Notes: a model not told the origin generated them from the sequence alone. DNA of 64,000 nucleotides from Shewanella sp. MTB7 (GCF_027571385.1 NZ_CP085636.1:4096001-4160000); one strand, 5' to 3'. Counted from the stretch's first letter, positions 27,686-37,718 are shown. Numbers and translations are program-made.

Positions 27686-29281
27686 TTAAGCATCAACGCC
27701 TTTGCTTCTTAGGTACTCATCGTAAGTACCTTTGAAATCATTAATCCCATCAGGCGTGATCTCTAAGATACGAGTCGCGATAGAGGATACGAATGCACGG
27801 TCATGACTGACGAACATCAAGGTACCTTCATATTTTTCAAGCGCGTTATTCAATGACTCAATTGATTCCATATCCATGTGGTTGGTTGGCTCATCGAGTA
27901 GCAAGATGTTTGGCTTTTGCATGATTAACTTACCGAAAAGCATACGACCCTTCTCACCACCAGAAAGCACTTTCACTGACTTCTTAATATCATCAGAACC
28001 AAACAGCATGCGGCCTAAATAACCACGAACTGACTGGTCATCATCTTCAGGTTTACGCCATTGACTCATCCACTCAAACAAAGTCATATCATTCTCGAAA
28101 TCTGACTCATGATCCTGCGCATAATAACCAATAGCAGAGTTTTCAGACCATTGAATAGTACCGCTGTCTTGTGGGATGTCATGCACTAAGGTACGCAGTA
28201 AAGTCGTTTTACCCACGCCGTTTTGACCAAGAATGGCAATACGCTCACCGACTTCAGCCATGAGGTTGATGTCTTTGAATAACGGAGTACCATCGAAACC
28301 TTTGGTTAAGTTTTCAACAATTAAAGCATTACGGAACAGTTTCTTCTCTTGCTCGAATCGAATGAACGGGTTCACACGGCTAGAAGCTTTGATATCATCA
28401 AGCTTAATCTTGTCGATAAGCTTAGCACGCGAAGTCGCTTGCTTAGCTTTAGATGCGTTAGCAGAGAAACGTGCCACGAAGCCCTGAAGCTCAGCGATCT
28501 GCGCCTTTTTCTTCACATTATCTGACATCAAGCGTTCACGAGATTGCTGAGCAGCCATCATGTATTCGTCATAGTTACCAGGGAATACACGTAACTCACC
28601 GTAATCCAAGTCAGCCATATGAGTACACACTGAGTTTAAGAAATATCTATCGTGCGAGATAATGATCATGGTGCTGTTACGTTGGTTCAGCATCTCTTGC
28701 AACCAACGAATCGTGTCGATGTCCAAGTTGTTGGTAGGCTCATCGAGAAGCAGTACATCAGGATCAGAAAATAGTGCCTGTGCCAACAGAACACGCAGCT
28801 TGAAACCTGGTGCGATTTCACCCATTAAGCCAAAATGTTGTTCAACACCAATCCCTACCCCCATGAGCAGCTCACCTGCACGAGACTCGGCGGTATAACC
28901 GTCCATCTCAGCAAATTCCATCTCTAAGTCGGCAACTTTAATGCCGTCTTCTTCTGTCATCTCAGGCAGAGAATAGATACGGTCACGTTCCTGCTTAACT
29001 TTCCAAAGTTCAGCGTGGCCCATGATAACAGTATCTACAACGTTGAACTCTTCGTAACCAAACTGGTTTTGACTCAGTTTACCAAGACGCTCATTGACGT
29101 CTAAAGAAACATTACCACCACTAGGCTCAAGATCGCCGGCAAGTATCTTCATAAAGGTTGACTTACCACAGCCGTTTGCGCCGATAAGACCGTAACGGTT
29201 ACCGCCGCCAAATTTAACTGAGATGTTTTCAAACAGTGGCTTAGCGCCAAACTGCATGGTGATGTTAGCTGTAGTAATCAA
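27686..29281 (-). CDS. ybiT: ABC-F ATPase, YbiT-like
   Basis: A 531-residue soluble ABC-F protein that acts on the ribosome rather than in transport. Two nucleotide-binding domains carry Walker A motifs GANGCGKS and GQNGVGKTT and Walker B LLLDEPTN in both halves; the second signature is LSGGEKGR while the first is the degenerate IAPGFKLR. The halves are joined by a charged linker near residues 240-310. I chose the TTG at 29281 ([17 protein letters not shown]) because it gives the length of E. coli YbiT (about 530); the frame stays open 42 codons further upstream but with no family resemblance. Confidence 0.9.
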   Translation of the reverse strand: MITTANITMQFGAKPLFENISVKFGGGNRYGLIGANGCGKSTFMKILAGDLEPSGGNVSLDVNERLGKLSQNQFGYEEFNVVDTVIMGHAELWKVKQERDRIYSLPEMTEEDGIKVADLEMEFAEMDGYTAESRAGELLMGVGIGVEQHFGLMGEIAPGFKLRVLLAQALFSDPDVLLLDEPTNNLDIDTIRWLQEMLNQRNSTMIIISHDRYFLNSVCTHMADLDYGELRVFPGNYDEYMMAAQQSRERLMSDNVKKKAQIAELQGFVARFSANASKAKQATSRAKLIDKIKLDDIKASSRVNPFIRFEQEKKLFRNALIVENLTKGFDGTPLFKDINLMAEVGERIAILGQNGVGKTTLLRTLVHDIPQDSGTIQWSENSAIGYYAQDHESDFENDMTLFEWMSQWRKPEDDDQSVRGYLGRMLFGSDDIKKSVKVLSGGEKGRMLFGKLIMQKPNILLLDEPTNHMDMESIESLNNALEKYEGTLMFVSHDRAFVSSIATRILEITPDGINDFKGTYDEYLRSKGVDA

Positions 29282-29424
29282 GTATAAAATTCCGAATTTA
29301 GTTATGTGATACGCGGCGACTTCAAAGGCCGATCCTAAATCAGACTTGTATAAAAACAAGCCCACGATACGAGTATGAATAGCCCACGTTAGATTAGGCA
29401 AAATCAAGCGCGAAATTATAGAGG

Positions 29425-29459
29425 AACAGGACTAAATTATCAACTAATCTAGTCCTGTT
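29425..29459 (-). terminator. Hairpin after copA
   Basis: AACAGGACTA / TAGTCCTGTT, a perfect 10-bp stem with a 15-base loop, between the end of copA and the ABC-F gene. No T run follows, so termination strength is uncertain. Confidence 0.45.
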
Positions 29460-29535
29460 ATCCGGCAAGGTTTATTTTCACTATTCACACTAAATGTTTC
29501 ATGAAGTTGGCAAATAGTAATACGAACTCATCATC

Positions 29536-31806
29536 CTAAACCTGTTCGGAACTCAACTTCACATACCTTAACCGATTGGCGTTGGTTACCACAGTGAGTG
29601 AAGACAGCGCCATTGCTGCACCTGCAATCACTGGACTTAATAACAAGCCCGTAAATGGAAACAACACACCCGCGGCAATCGGAATGCCTAAACTGTTATA
29701 GATAAAGGCACCAAAAAGATTCTGTTTAATATTGCGCATACTGGCATTTGCCAGAGTAAAAGTGTCGGCTAACACAGACAAACGGCCCGATAAAAAAGTA
29801 AGATCGGCGCTCTCTATCGCCACTTCTGTGCCATCGCCCATGGCAATGCCAACATCGGCACTCACTAAAGCGGGTGCATCATTGATCCCATCACCCACCA
29901 TGGCCACTATTTCACCTTCTGCTTGCAACGCAAAAATATGTTGCTGCTTCTGCTCTGGTAACACCCCAGCAATCACCTCTTTTATGCCAACCTGATTTGC
30001 TACTGCGCTTGCAGTATGGATATTATCACCACTGAGCAGTACAACGCGTTTGCCCGATTTAATTAACGCTGACATCGCCGTCTTTGCATCGGCTTTAATA
30101 GGATCGGTTATCGCAATAATCATGCTTAACTGACCATCTTGGGCAACATAGACAGGCGTTTTGCCTTGCTCTGCAAACTCACCAACTTCGGTTTCGCGTT
30201 TATCTAAGCCGGAGATCCCCTGACTCTTCATTAACTCTCGATTCCCTACCGCCAATGAAGCACCATCGACGATGCCAAATATTCCTCTTCCTTGAACATT
30301 GGTAAAAGAATCTGGTTCAAAGAGGGTAAGCAATCTGATCTTAGCCTCTTCCAATACGGCACTCGCCAGTGGATGTTCAGAGTGAAGCTCTAAACTGGCG
30401 ACTCGAGTAAGCAGTTGCTCAAGGGCTTGGTCTGTATTATTCCCCTCAATATCTGTTGGTGAAATCAGTAATATATCGGTCACCGAAGGCCGACCTAATG
30501 TGATGGTTCCCGTTTTATCGAGTACCACACAGGTGATTTTACTGGCCATTTGCAACGCTTCACCATTTTTAATCAACACCCCCATCTGCGCCGCTCGCCC
30601 CACTGACACCATAATCGACATAGGTGTGGCCAAGCCTAACGCACAGGGACAAGCAATAATGAGCACACTGGTCAGCACAATCAACGCATGTGACAATTGC
30701 GGAGCTGGACCTGACAAGTACCAGATGACCGAAGCCGTGATCGCGATAAGCACCACTACCGGCACAAAATACGCTGATATCTTATCGGTCAAACGTCCGA
30801 TAGGAAGCTTAGAGGTTTGTGCTTGTTGAACTAAATCAATAATTTTAGCGAGTCGAGTATCACTTAATCCCGCAGTTACTTTATAAATAATACTGCCATT
30901 ACCGTTAACTGTTCCGGCGCTGAGTCGGTCACCCGCTGCTTTAATGACAGGAAGAGGTTCACCGGTCAACATAGACTCATTGATACTGGAACTGCCCTCT
31001 ATCACCTCACCATCAAGGGCTACACGTCCTCCAGGCTTTAATCTGAGTTTGTCGCCTAACTTAATCTCAGCTATCTCGACCTCTTGATCGCCAGAATCTG
31101 TGATCTTAGTGGCCGTCATTGACTGTAAGCCAACCAACCTTTGCACAGCTTCACTGGTTTTTCCTTTCGCTCTAAGCTCTAAAGCATGGCCCAAATTGAT
31201 TAAACCTAAGATCATCACGCTAGCCTCAAAATAGACATGACGAGCCTCGGGTGGGAAAGCTTGTGGCATCAATACCACCACCATAGAATAAAGCCAAGCT
31301 GAGGTCGTTCCCAGCACGATTAAGGTATCCATATTGGCGCTGCCGACCTTAAGGGCACGCCACATTCCTTTATAAAAGTGCCCGCCTGTCGTAGCAAGCA
31401 ATAACAGGGTGATCACGCCCATTCCCCCCCAAGCTAACTGTTGGGCGGAATTATTCACCATCATATCTCCACCTAATAGCCCCCAGATCATCATGGGGAT
31501 ACCCAGACCTAAGCCAAATAGTGATTGGATAATGCGAGTGCGATACTCTTTTGCCTCTTCTTCAGCTTTTGTTTGTGCTGCGCGCTTAACGTCATGAATT
31601 TGCGAGCTAGCATAGCCAACACTGGCAACGGTTTTTATGGCTAAATCGATTGAGATCTCTCCCTGAATCAGCACTTGTTTATCGGCTAGATTCACTCTGG
31701 CAGAAATCGACGTTTGTCCCTGATTTAGCGCAGCAAACGCACCTTCTATTTTTGCGACACAACTTGCACAATTCATCTGGGGAACATATAAAGTTAGGCT
31801 GTTCAT
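29536..31806 (-). CDS. copA: Copper-exporting P1B-type ATPase
   Basis: A 756-residue inner-membrane Cu(I) exporter. One N-terminal heavy-metal-associated domain carries MNCASC (Cys13, Cys16). The membrane ion site is CPC in IIACPCALG, the phosphorylation site is DKTGT and the soluble SEHPLA motif is present, with MVGDGINDAPAL in the ATP-binding hinge. E. coli CopA has two metal-binding domains; one is usual in marine gammaproteobacteria. GGAG lies 8 bases before the ATG. It is divergent from cueR, with a MerR-type promoter between them, so it is induced by copper. Confidence 0.95.
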   Translation of the reverse strand: MNSLTLYVPQMNCASCVAKIEGAFAALNQGQTSISARVNLADKQVLIQGEISIDLAIKTVASVGYASSQIHDVKRAAQTKAEEEAKEYRTRIIQSLFGLGLGIPMMIWGLLGGDMMVNNSAQQLAWGGMGVITLLLLATTGGHFYKGMWRALKVGSANMDTLIVLGTTSAWLYSMVVVLMPQAFPPEARHVYFEASVMILGLINLGHALELRAKGKTSEAVQRLVGLQSMTATKITDSGDQEVEIAEIKLGDKLRLKPGGRVALDGEVIEGSSSINESMLTGEPLPVIKAAGDRLSAGTVNGNGSIIYKVTAGLSDTRLAKIIDLVQQAQTSKLPIGRLTDKISAYFVPVVVLIAITASVIWYLSGPAPQLSHALIVLTSVLIIACPCALGLATPMSIMVSVGRAAQMGVLIKNGEALQMASKITCVVLDKTGTITLGRPSVTDILLISPTDIEGNNTDQALEQLLTRVASLELHSEHPLASAVLEEAKIRLLTLFEPDSFTNVQGRGIFGIVDGASLAVGNRELMKSQGISGLDKRETEVGEFAEQGKTPVYVAQDGQLSMIIAITDPIKADAKTAMSALIKSGKRVVLLSGDNIHTASAVANQVGIKEVIAGVLPEQKQQHIFALQAEGEIVAMVGDGINDAPALVSADVGIAMGDGTEVAIESADLTFLSGRLSVLADTFTLANASMRNIKQNLFGAFIYNSLGIPIAAGVLFPFTGLLLSPVIAGAAMALSSLTVVTNANRLRYVKLSSEQV

Positions 31807-31861
31807 AAATTTGACTCCACATCTTCAGAAAGTTGTTACATTGGTATACTCTGTTAAAGCG

Positions 31862-31892
31862 ATAATAATGTCTCCCCTTATGGGAGAGTCAA
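31862..31892 (-). promoter_or_regulatory. copA promoter with CueR-type operator
   Basis: Reading on the minus strand: -35 TTGACT (31892-31887), a 19-base spacer, -10 TATTAT (31867-31862). The spacer holds the dyad CTCCC-ATAA-GGGGAG. The 19-bp spacer with central dyad is the hallmark of MerR-family activated promoters; the MerR gene starts 42 bases to the right. Confidence 0.85.
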
Positions 31893-31933
31893 TGGTGTTT
31901 GTGCGACACCCATGCTAAAAAGGAAAATAGGCG

Positions 31934-32314
31934 ATGAAAATCGGTGAAGTTGCAAAACTAACAGGCTTATCAGTCAAGAGTATTCGTTACTATCATGACA
32001 TTAACCTTGTGCCGGCCATTCGTGGTGAAAACGGCTACCGAGAATATGATTTGCCTCAGGTGGACTCACTTAAATTTATCCACCACTGTCGGGAACTGGG
32101 TTTCCCACTTGACGATTGCCGTTCCCTGCTAGACCTAAAGCTAGACAAATTAAGAGATGCTGAAGAGGTCAAAGCCTTAGCAAGAGAACATCTACAACAA
32201 ATAAGTCAGCGAATAATCAAACTACAAGCCTTAGAAACTCAATTATCTCAACTTGTCAAAGACTGCCGTGGAGGCGCTCAACCTGACTGCGCGATCTTAA
32301 CCGGCCTAAGTTAA
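31934..32314 (+). CDS. cueR: MerR family copper-responsive activator
   Basis: A 126-residue MerR-family regulator. The helix-turn-helix is at residues 1-40 (MKIGEVAKLTGLSVKSIRYYHD), with a dimerisation helix at about 75-105. The C-terminal loop contains Cys-x7-Cys (CRGGAQPDC), the Cu(I)-binding pattern of CueR, which separates it from zinc- or mercury-responsive relatives. It is divergent from copA and very probably controls it through the 19-bp-spacer promoter. It is convergent with the following peptidase gene, with only 19 bases between stops. Confidence 0.92.
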   Translation: MKIGEVAKLTGLSVKSIRYYHDINLVPAIRGENGYREYDLPQVDSLKFIHHCRELGFPLDDCRSLLDLKLDKLRDAEEVKALAREHLQQISQRIIKLQALETQLSQLVKDCRGGAQPDCAILTGLS

Positions 32315-32333
32315 CCCTTGAGACCCATTGGCA

Positions 32334-34373
32334 TCACTCTTTAGCCATTTTCAGGTGTTCAGCATTCTCCAGTTTAAGCTTAGGGATATCCCCAGCAGGA
32401 GTGAAACCGAACACCGAGCCATAAAATGAAAGTTCAGCTTCCAGTGCTCGAGCCAAATTTTTCGAATCCCTAAGTTTATAATCCTCACCATCAAAAGACA
32501 GATAAGCGGTAGGTACCCCCCTATCTTTAAGCGCAGTAAAAATACCTTTAGATTGCTTATCTGATATAACGGGGTCATCGCTTCCAAGGATCAATAGTAG
32601 AGGCTCTGTGAGCCCGGACAAGTTATGGATCGGCGAACGTTCTCTTAGTTCATCTTCATCATTCTCTCCGATAAGCAACTCTACATAATGAGACTCAAAT
32701 TTGTGAAGTTCCTTATTGAGCATCTCAATATCGCTAATGGCGGAATAACTCACGCCGGCTTTAAAGGTGTTGTAAAAAGCCAATGCTGACAATACTGTAA
32801 ACCCTCCAGCACTGTAACCTCTAATCGCCAACTGAGTACCATTGACCCAGCCTCTGTTAGCCAAAAAACCTGCTGTTCTTACGGCATCTTCAACATCTGA
32901 TTGCCCCCAGTGACCATAAATACTGCGGCGGTATTCACGGCCGAATCCTGAACTGCCACGATAATTAAGATCGATCACAGCAAAACCTCGACTAGTCCAA
33001 TACTGAATGTCCCGTCTAAAGGCTAAACTGGCCTTAGAGGTTGGTCCGCTGTGTAACATGACCAACAAGGGAGGCCGAGTATCATTAGGGGCGATAAATG
33101 CTGGGTTTTTAGGACCATAGAAATATCCATAGACCAATTCACCATCACCTGAATCTAAACTAATGCTCTCCGCCCTCGAGATATAATGAGGATTAAATGC
33201 CGGTAATTTAGGTGAATAGATAAGCTCTGTACCCCGACCTTTAACATGATATATGCCCTTCTCAGGCGTCATCTTATCACCGACAAAATAGATCCCCCCC
33301 TCACCTGCGACTAACTGAGATATCTCACCAAAATCAACTGCAATGGGCTCTGTCATTCCGGTATCGAGGTAAATTCGGATCAAAGACACATCACCGTTAC
33401 GCAGATAACTGGCGATGATTGTATTGTCTGACTCGAAAGCATAATTATGATTACCGAGAGTCCAGTCCGGCACTGCAAACTCTGCATCTATATCTAATAC
33501 ATGCTCAATCTTGCCATTTTCACCAATTCGATATAGGTTCCACCAATTAGTAAAATCGGCCACAAAATAGAGCTGTCCACTGGGACTGAACAATGGCTGG
33601 GTAATTGCGCCTTCAAGCTCAGTAACAATTCGTTTAGGATTGTGAAGACCGCCTTTAGGATCCAGTGACCCGATCCAAAGTTCAGTATTGTCCCAAGGCA
33701 TATTCGGATGTTGCCAGCTAATCCAAGCCAATTGCGAATGATCCGCAGACACACGAGGTGAGGAGTAGAAATCATCACCAGAAATTAAGACCTCTCCTTC
33801 TCCTGCAATGTTCATATTCAAAGCAACTAAACTGGAGACGGCTTCCCCATCACCACGATGGTCTTCTCTAATGCAGATAATTCGGGATCCTTTGGGGTAA
33901 GCGACACAATCTGCATGACGAGTATTTGGAGAGGTGAGCGGCACCGGATCCTGATTTGGCGCAAATCGATAGAGAAGTTGATCATCCCCCTTAGAGACAA
34001 ACAAACTCTGGCCAATGCCGAGAAAAGGAGAACCGCCGTATTCATTAACTTTAGATCTCACATCAAACTCGGCCTTAACTACATCAGTGACCTTACGATC
34101 ACCATCAAGACGTTTAATGCCGACCTTACCACCAAGCTCAGCCTGAGATTGAATAAAATAGATCCCACCGTTAACACTTTGCAATTCACCAAAGTCGTTA
34201 GCAAGGGCGGATACGTCTGCGGCTGTTATAGGCGATTCCCAACTACCATAAACCGCTATCTGGCGGCCACTTTTCTTGTCTACTTCCTGTTTAGGTACTG
34301 ATTGTTCGCACCCGGTCAAAAGCAATGATATAACCCCGCAAATGAGGTAATTCATAAACAAAGGAATTTTCAT
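32334..34373 (-). CDS. S9C prolyl-oligopeptidase-family lipoprotein lacking catalytic His
   Basis: A 679-residue protein with a lipobox (LLLTGC, about residue 22), so probably a periplasmic or outer-membrane lipoprotein. The N-terminal two thirds look like a beta-propeller (repeated SPSGQLYFVADF-type blades). The C-terminal alpha/beta-hydrolase has Ser521 in RGYSAGGF and Asp600 in LGSDDPVIS. Where the family has a GEGHGF-type motif with the catalytic His, this protein reads GEDYKL, with Tyr632 in the His position. It may therefore be inactive or altered. The ATG at 34373 is preceded by GAGG; a GTG at 34385 is the alternative. Confidence 0.88.
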   Translation of the reverse strand: MKIPLFMNYLICGVISLLLTGCEQSVPKQEVDKKSGRQIAVYGSWESPITAADVSALANDFGELQSVNGGIYFIQSQAELGGKVGIKRLDGDRKVTDVVKAEFDVRSKVNEYGGSPFLGIGQSLFVSKGDDQLLYRFAPNQDPVPLTSPNTRHADCVAYPKGSRIICIREDHRGDGEAVSSLVALNMNIAGEGEVLISGDDFYSSPRVSADHSQLAWISWQHPNMPWDNTELWIGSLDPKGGLHNPKRIVTELEGAITQPLFSPSGQLYFVADFTNWWNLYRIGENGKIEHVLDIDAEFAVPDWTLGNHNYAFESDNTIIASYLRNGDVSLIRIYLDTGMTEPIAVDFGEISQLVAGEGGIYFVGDKMTPEKGIYHVKGRGTELIYSPKLPAFNPHYISRAESISLDSGDGELVYGYFYGPKNPAFIAPNDTRPPLLVMLHSGPTSKASLAFRRDIQYWTSRGFAVIDLNYRGSSGFGREYRRSIYGHWGQSDVEDAVRTAGFLANRGWVNGTQLAIRGYSAGGFTVLSALAFYNTFKAGVSYSAISDIEMLNKELHKFESHYVELLIGENDEDELRERSPIHNLSGLTEPLLLILGSDDPVISDKQSKGIFTALKDRGVPTAYLSFDGEDYKLRDSKNLARALEAELSFYGSVFGFTPAGDIPKLKLENAEHLKMAKE

Positions 34374-34421
34374 AACACGCCTCACACACTTAACGTAAAC
34401 ATGATGACACTAGCGAATTCG

Positions 34422-34652
34422 TTACTTTTTTCTATAGAATTTAGATTTAAACCAAACAACTACGGACTTTTGTTTATACGTAGGTAGACCAAAAAAAATG
34501 CATATCCAAGGTGAGAGTATGCCATACCAGGGGATAGCTAGTGTACTACGGCCACTCAGTAAAAGATAAAAGAAGCCACCATAAATCACGACAACGCCCA
34601 ATATTCCAACAGATAACAACACGTACTTAATCACTCTTTCTAACCAAAGCAT
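34422..34652 (-). CDS. Small membrane protein, unknown
   Basis: A 76-residue protein with two hydrophobic segments (about 8-34 and 39-55) and a basic C-terminus (WFKSKFYRKK). No family recognised. AAGGA lies upstream of the ATG but at about 12 bases, so translation is plausible rather than certain. A CRP-like site lies 33 bases upstream of the start. It may be co-transcribed with the peptidase gene 48 bases downstream. Confidence 0.5.
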   Translation of the reverse strand: MLWLERVIKYVLLSVGILGVVVIYGGFFYLLLSGRSTLAIPWYGILSPWICIFFGLPTYKQKSVVVWFKSKFYRKK

Positions 34653-34684
34653 CGAATTCTTGGATCCTTATATCTATGCAAATA

Positions 34685-34700
34685 TGTGATCATTATCACC
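34685..34700 (-). promoter_or_regulatory. CRP-like site
   Basis: TGTGA-TCATTA-TCACC, 9 of 10 consensus half-site bases with the correct 6-base spacer, upstream of the small membrane protein gene. Function not shown. Confidence 0.4.
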
Positions 34701-34751
34701 TAGCTTAGGGCTAATACCTATTTTCCCACAAAATCGTTTTGAGCAGATATT

Positions 34752-34776
34752 AAAAAACGAGCCTAGGCCCGTTTTC
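34752..34776 (-). terminator. Terminator of branched-chain degradation operon
   Basis: AAAACG / CGTTTT plus GCC / GGC around a central TA with one internal mismatch; on the minus strand it is followed by a T6 run. It lies 30 bases after the stop of the last operon gene. Confidence 0.75.
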
Positions 34777-34805
34777 TAATTATGTACTCAGAAGCGTAAC
34801 TTTCT

Positions 34806-35564
34806 TTAAATACGAATGCCGCCATCAATCTCAAACACACGACCATTTACATAGTCGTTTTCAATGATGAACTTCACCGTAGATGAGATCTCACTAGGCT
34901 GACCCAGCCTGCCAACAGGTACCATTTTTTCCATACGCTCAAGCGCTTCAGGCTTCATGGCAGCTGTCATCTCAGTTTCAATAATCCCTGGCGCCACAGC
35001 TGCACTGCGGATATTGTAACGAGCCAACTCTTTTGCCCAGCCAACAGACATGGCTGCCACACCCGCTTTTGAGGCTGAATAGTTTGTCTGACCAATATTG
35101 CCAGCTTTGGCTAAGCTAGAGATGTTAATGATCACCCCTTCTTGGCCTGATTCAATCATGGCAGCCGCCGCTTCACGACCACAAAGGAATGTGCCGGTTA
35201 AGTTCACATTAATCACAGCCTGAAACTGTTCATATGACATACGCCCTGTCACTTTGCCCTCTTTGGCTTTAACTAGCATGCCATCAAACAAGATCCCAGC
35301 GTTGTTAATCAAGACATTGATCTTACCAAAGTCTTCCATTATGAAACCAAAACCAGCCATCACGTCTTCTTCGTCGGTAATGTCGAAAGCGTAACCTTGA
35401 ACTTCAGTTCTATCACCAATATCGGCACAAGCGCGCTCAAGCTTCTCTTGATCCACATCGATAAGTGCCAACTTAGCCCCCGCTTCGGCCAAGTCCAGCG
35501 CCATAGCTAAACCCAGTCCGCCCGCACCACCAGTGATGACAACAACCTTATCTTTTAAATCCAT
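34806..35564 (-). CDS. SDR family oxidoreductase, probable 3-hydroxy-2-methylbutyryl-CoA-type dehydrogenase
   Basis: A 252-residue classical short-chain dehydrogenase. NAD-binding motif TGGAGGLGLAMA (about 11-22), LINNAG, catalytic Ser in NISSLAK and YSASK. It is the last gene of the branched-chain acyl-CoA operon, which points to oxidation of the 3-hydroxyacyl-CoA intermediate of isoleucine (inference from position; FabG-like activity is possible). ATG 35564 with AGGG upstream is preferred over the longer frame that runs into mmsB. Only 4 bases separate it from mmsB, so translation is coupled. Confidence 0.85.
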   Translation of the reverse strand: MDLKDKVVVITGGAGGLGLAMALDLAEAGAKLALIDVDQEKLERACADIGDRTEVQGYAFDITDEEDVMAGFGFIMEDFGKINVLINNAGILFDGMLVKAKEGKVTGRMSYEQFQAVINVNLTGTFLCGREAAAAMIESGQEGVIINISSLAKAGNIGQTNYSASKAGVAAMSVGWAKELARYNIRSAAVAPGIIETEMTAAMKPEALERMEKMVPVGRLGQPSEISSTVKFIIENDYVNGRVFEIDGGIRI

Positions 35565-35568
35565 CGAA

Positions 35569-36486
35569 TTACCCTTTGTTTTTAATCTGTTGAGAATTAG
35601 TAAACTGTTCAAAAATACTGGAAAAATCTCGTGCACCATTACCTTGCTTGGCATGGTTCACATATAAACTGCGCGCTAACGCCCCCATTGGAGTACTTGA
35701 ATTTGACACTAATGCCGCCTCTTGAGAGAGACCGAGATCTTTCACCATCAAATCCACCATAAACCCGCCTTGATAGTCATTGGACGAGGGCACATTTGGC
35801 ATCACATCCGGACAGGGATTGTATTTATCTAATGTCCAGTTGCTGCCACTGCTCACCTTCATGATTTCAGATAACACGTTAGGATCTAACCCGTGGTCGA
35901 TCCCCATCTGCAATGACTCACTGGTTGCAACCATCAGGACCGACAGCAACATATTATTACATATTTTAGCCACTTGACCTGCACCCGCTGCGCCAGCATG
36001 CAAAATATTCGCCCCCATGTGACCCAAAACCGGTTTTGCCAACTCAAAGGCGCTGTCTTCGCCGCCGCAAATAAAGGTCAAAGTCCCCGCTGCCGCACCG
36101 GCAGTACCGCCAGATACCGGCGCATCAACAAAACCTAGCCCTTTCTCAACCGCTGATTTAGCCACTGCTTGCGCACTCATAGCATCAATGGTTGAGCAAT
36201 CTATCAATAAAGTACCTGCAGCAACCACATCAATCAGACCTTTATTGTCATCATCGCCAAGATAGAGCGAACGAACATGCTTGCCTGCCGGCAGCATAGT
36301 GATCACCACATCAGCCCCAGCTGCAGCGCCGCAAGCACTGCTTGATGAGAACGCACCTAAGTCTGTCAGTGACTTCATTGCTTGGGGTACGAGATCGAAA
36401 ACGCGTACCGTTAATCCAGCTTTAACCAAATTGGCAGCCATGGGGGCTCCCATATGTCCTAACCCGATAAATGCGACACTTGTCAT
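35569..36486 (-). CDS. mmsB: 3-hydroxyisobutyrate dehydrogenase
   Basis: A 305-residue NAD-dependent dehydrogenase converting 3-hydroxyisobutyrate to methylmalonate semialdehyde in valine breakdown. The N-terminal dinucleotide motif is GLGHMGAPMAANL, and the family signature DAPVSGGTAGAAAGTL and the catalytic lysine region GAAGAGQVAKICNNML are clear. AGGAG lies 6 bases before the ATG. Its product is the substrate of MmsA, encoded in the same operon. Confidence 0.93.
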   Translation of the reverse strand: MTSVAFIGLGHMGAPMAANLVKAGLTVRVFDLVPQAMKSLTDLGAFSSSSACGAAAGADVVITMLPAGKHVRSLYLGDDDNKGLIDVVAAGTLLIDCSTIDAMSAQAVAKSAVEKGLGFVDAPVSGGTAGAAAGTLTFICGGEDSAFELAKPVLGHMGANILHAGAAGAGQVAKICNNMLLSVLMVATSESLQMGIDHGLDPNVLSEIMKVSSGSNWTLDKYNPCPDVMPNVPSSNDYQGGFMVDLMVKDLGLSQEAALVSNSSTPMGALARSLYVNHAKQGNGARDFSSIFEQFTNSQQIKNKG

Positions 36487-36542
36487 CTCATACTCCTCAT
36501 TCTGTACTGTTAACTACATCTGTTACTCAACCAACCCTTTAT

Positions 36543-37688
36543 TTACATATTTTTTAGAGGATGCTGTTCTTGCTCCCAAGGCGATTTGAGTATCTGCTCA
36601 ATCAAGTTTTCTGGCACTTGTTCAACGCTTTCATAACGCCAATGCGGCGTTCTATCCTTATCAATTAGCAGCGCCCGAACGCCTTCAGAAAAATCACCGA
36701 TGGCACAACAATTCACGCTCAAACCTAGCTCAAATTTAAACACATCGGCCAGACTTAACTCTGTTCCCATCTGAGCTTGTCGATAGATAAGATGCCAGCT
36801 AATAGGACTTCCAGATAAAAAAGTCTTCATAGGACGAGCTAACCAGCTCTCACTGAAATCACTCTGTTGCACTCGTTCAACGATCTCATTTAAGCTACCA
36901 ACCATTAGTGCTGAGATCTCCGCCTGCTGCAGTGCTAATTGAGAGTCAGGCATATCAATCATCACTTTTAGCTCTAGCTGATCAAGTTCATGTGAGAGCA
37001 GTCCATGATTAGTATTCGCATCATCGCTCCATGGCAAGGTCGCCAAATGATCTAACATAGGCTCCTTATCATCACTATTAAGATAATGATTACCAATCCC
37101 AACAAATCTCGCATCACCCGCGTTCATGTTGTAGGCCGTTAAGCCAAGAAACAAGCCAGTACCACCAGGCATACGATTTAAAAAATAGCTACCGCCAACA
37201 TCAGGATAAAGCCCAATAGTGACCTCAGGCATCGCAATACGAGAATACTCTGTTAATATCCTATGGCTCGCGCCAGCCATCAAGCCAAGACCACCGCCCA
37301 TCACAATGCCGTCACCCCATACCATTATTGGTTTACCGAAACTGTGCAGCAGATAATCCAGCTGATACTCATTTGCAAAAAACTCAACGGATCCTTGGGT
37401 TAACTCACCAGGAGTATTAACCGAGGCGTGATATATCGCGCGCACATCACCACCCGCACAGAAGCTTTTTTCACCGGCGCCATCGAGCATCACCAGCGCA
37501 ATATCATCATCTTTCTGCCACGCAGTTAGCTGCGCAGTCATGGCGTGCACCATCTCAAGATTAAGCGAATTAAGTGCCTTCTCAACATTGAGTGTAATCA
37601 CACCAATCTGCTTGCCTGAGGCCGTCCCTAACGTTTGAAATACGACACTATTGCTATTCACAACTTGCTTATCTGTTTGAATCGTCAT
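36543..37688 (-). CDS. 3-hydroxyisobutyryl-CoA hydrolase (crotonase family)
   Basis: A 381-residue enoyl-CoA hydratase/isomerase-family protein of the long HIBCH type. The oxyanion-hole region reads FCAGGDVRAIYH, and GDGIVMGGGLGLMAG and MPEVTIGLYPDVGGSYFLNRM carry the acidic residues used for thioester hydrolysis. HIBCH frees 3-hydroxyisobutyrate from its CoA ester, the step before MmsB, which fits gene order. Typical crotonases are about 260 residues; the extra C-terminal 110 residues are normal for HIBCH. Simple hydratase activity is the less likely alternative. Confidence 0.88.
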   Translation of the reverse strand: MTIQTDKQVVNSNSVVFQTLGTASGKQIGVITLNVEKALNSLNLEMVHAMTAQLTAWQKDDDIALVMLDGAGEKSFCAGGDVRAIYHASVNTPGELTQGSVEFFANEYQLDYLLHSFGKPIMVWGDGIVMGGGLGLMAGASHRILTEYSRIAMPEVTIGLYPDVGGSYFLNRMPGGTGLFLGLTAYNMNAGDARFVGIGNHYLNSDDKEPMLDHLATLPWSDDANTNHGLLSHELDQLELKVMIDMPDSQLALQQAEISALMVGSLNEIVERVQQSDFSESWLARPMKTFLSGSPISWHLIYRQAQMGTELSLADVFKFELGLSVNCCAIGDFSEGVRALLIDKDRTPHWRYESVEQVPENLIEQILKSPWEQEQHPLKNM

Positions 37689-37718
37689 TGAATATCCATC
37701 CTGTTAACAATCAGCTGC

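Noticed and set aside
29282..29407. 42-codon N-terminal extension of the ABC-F gene
   Set aside because: No family resemblance; the TTG at 29281 gives the expected YbiT length and start sequence.
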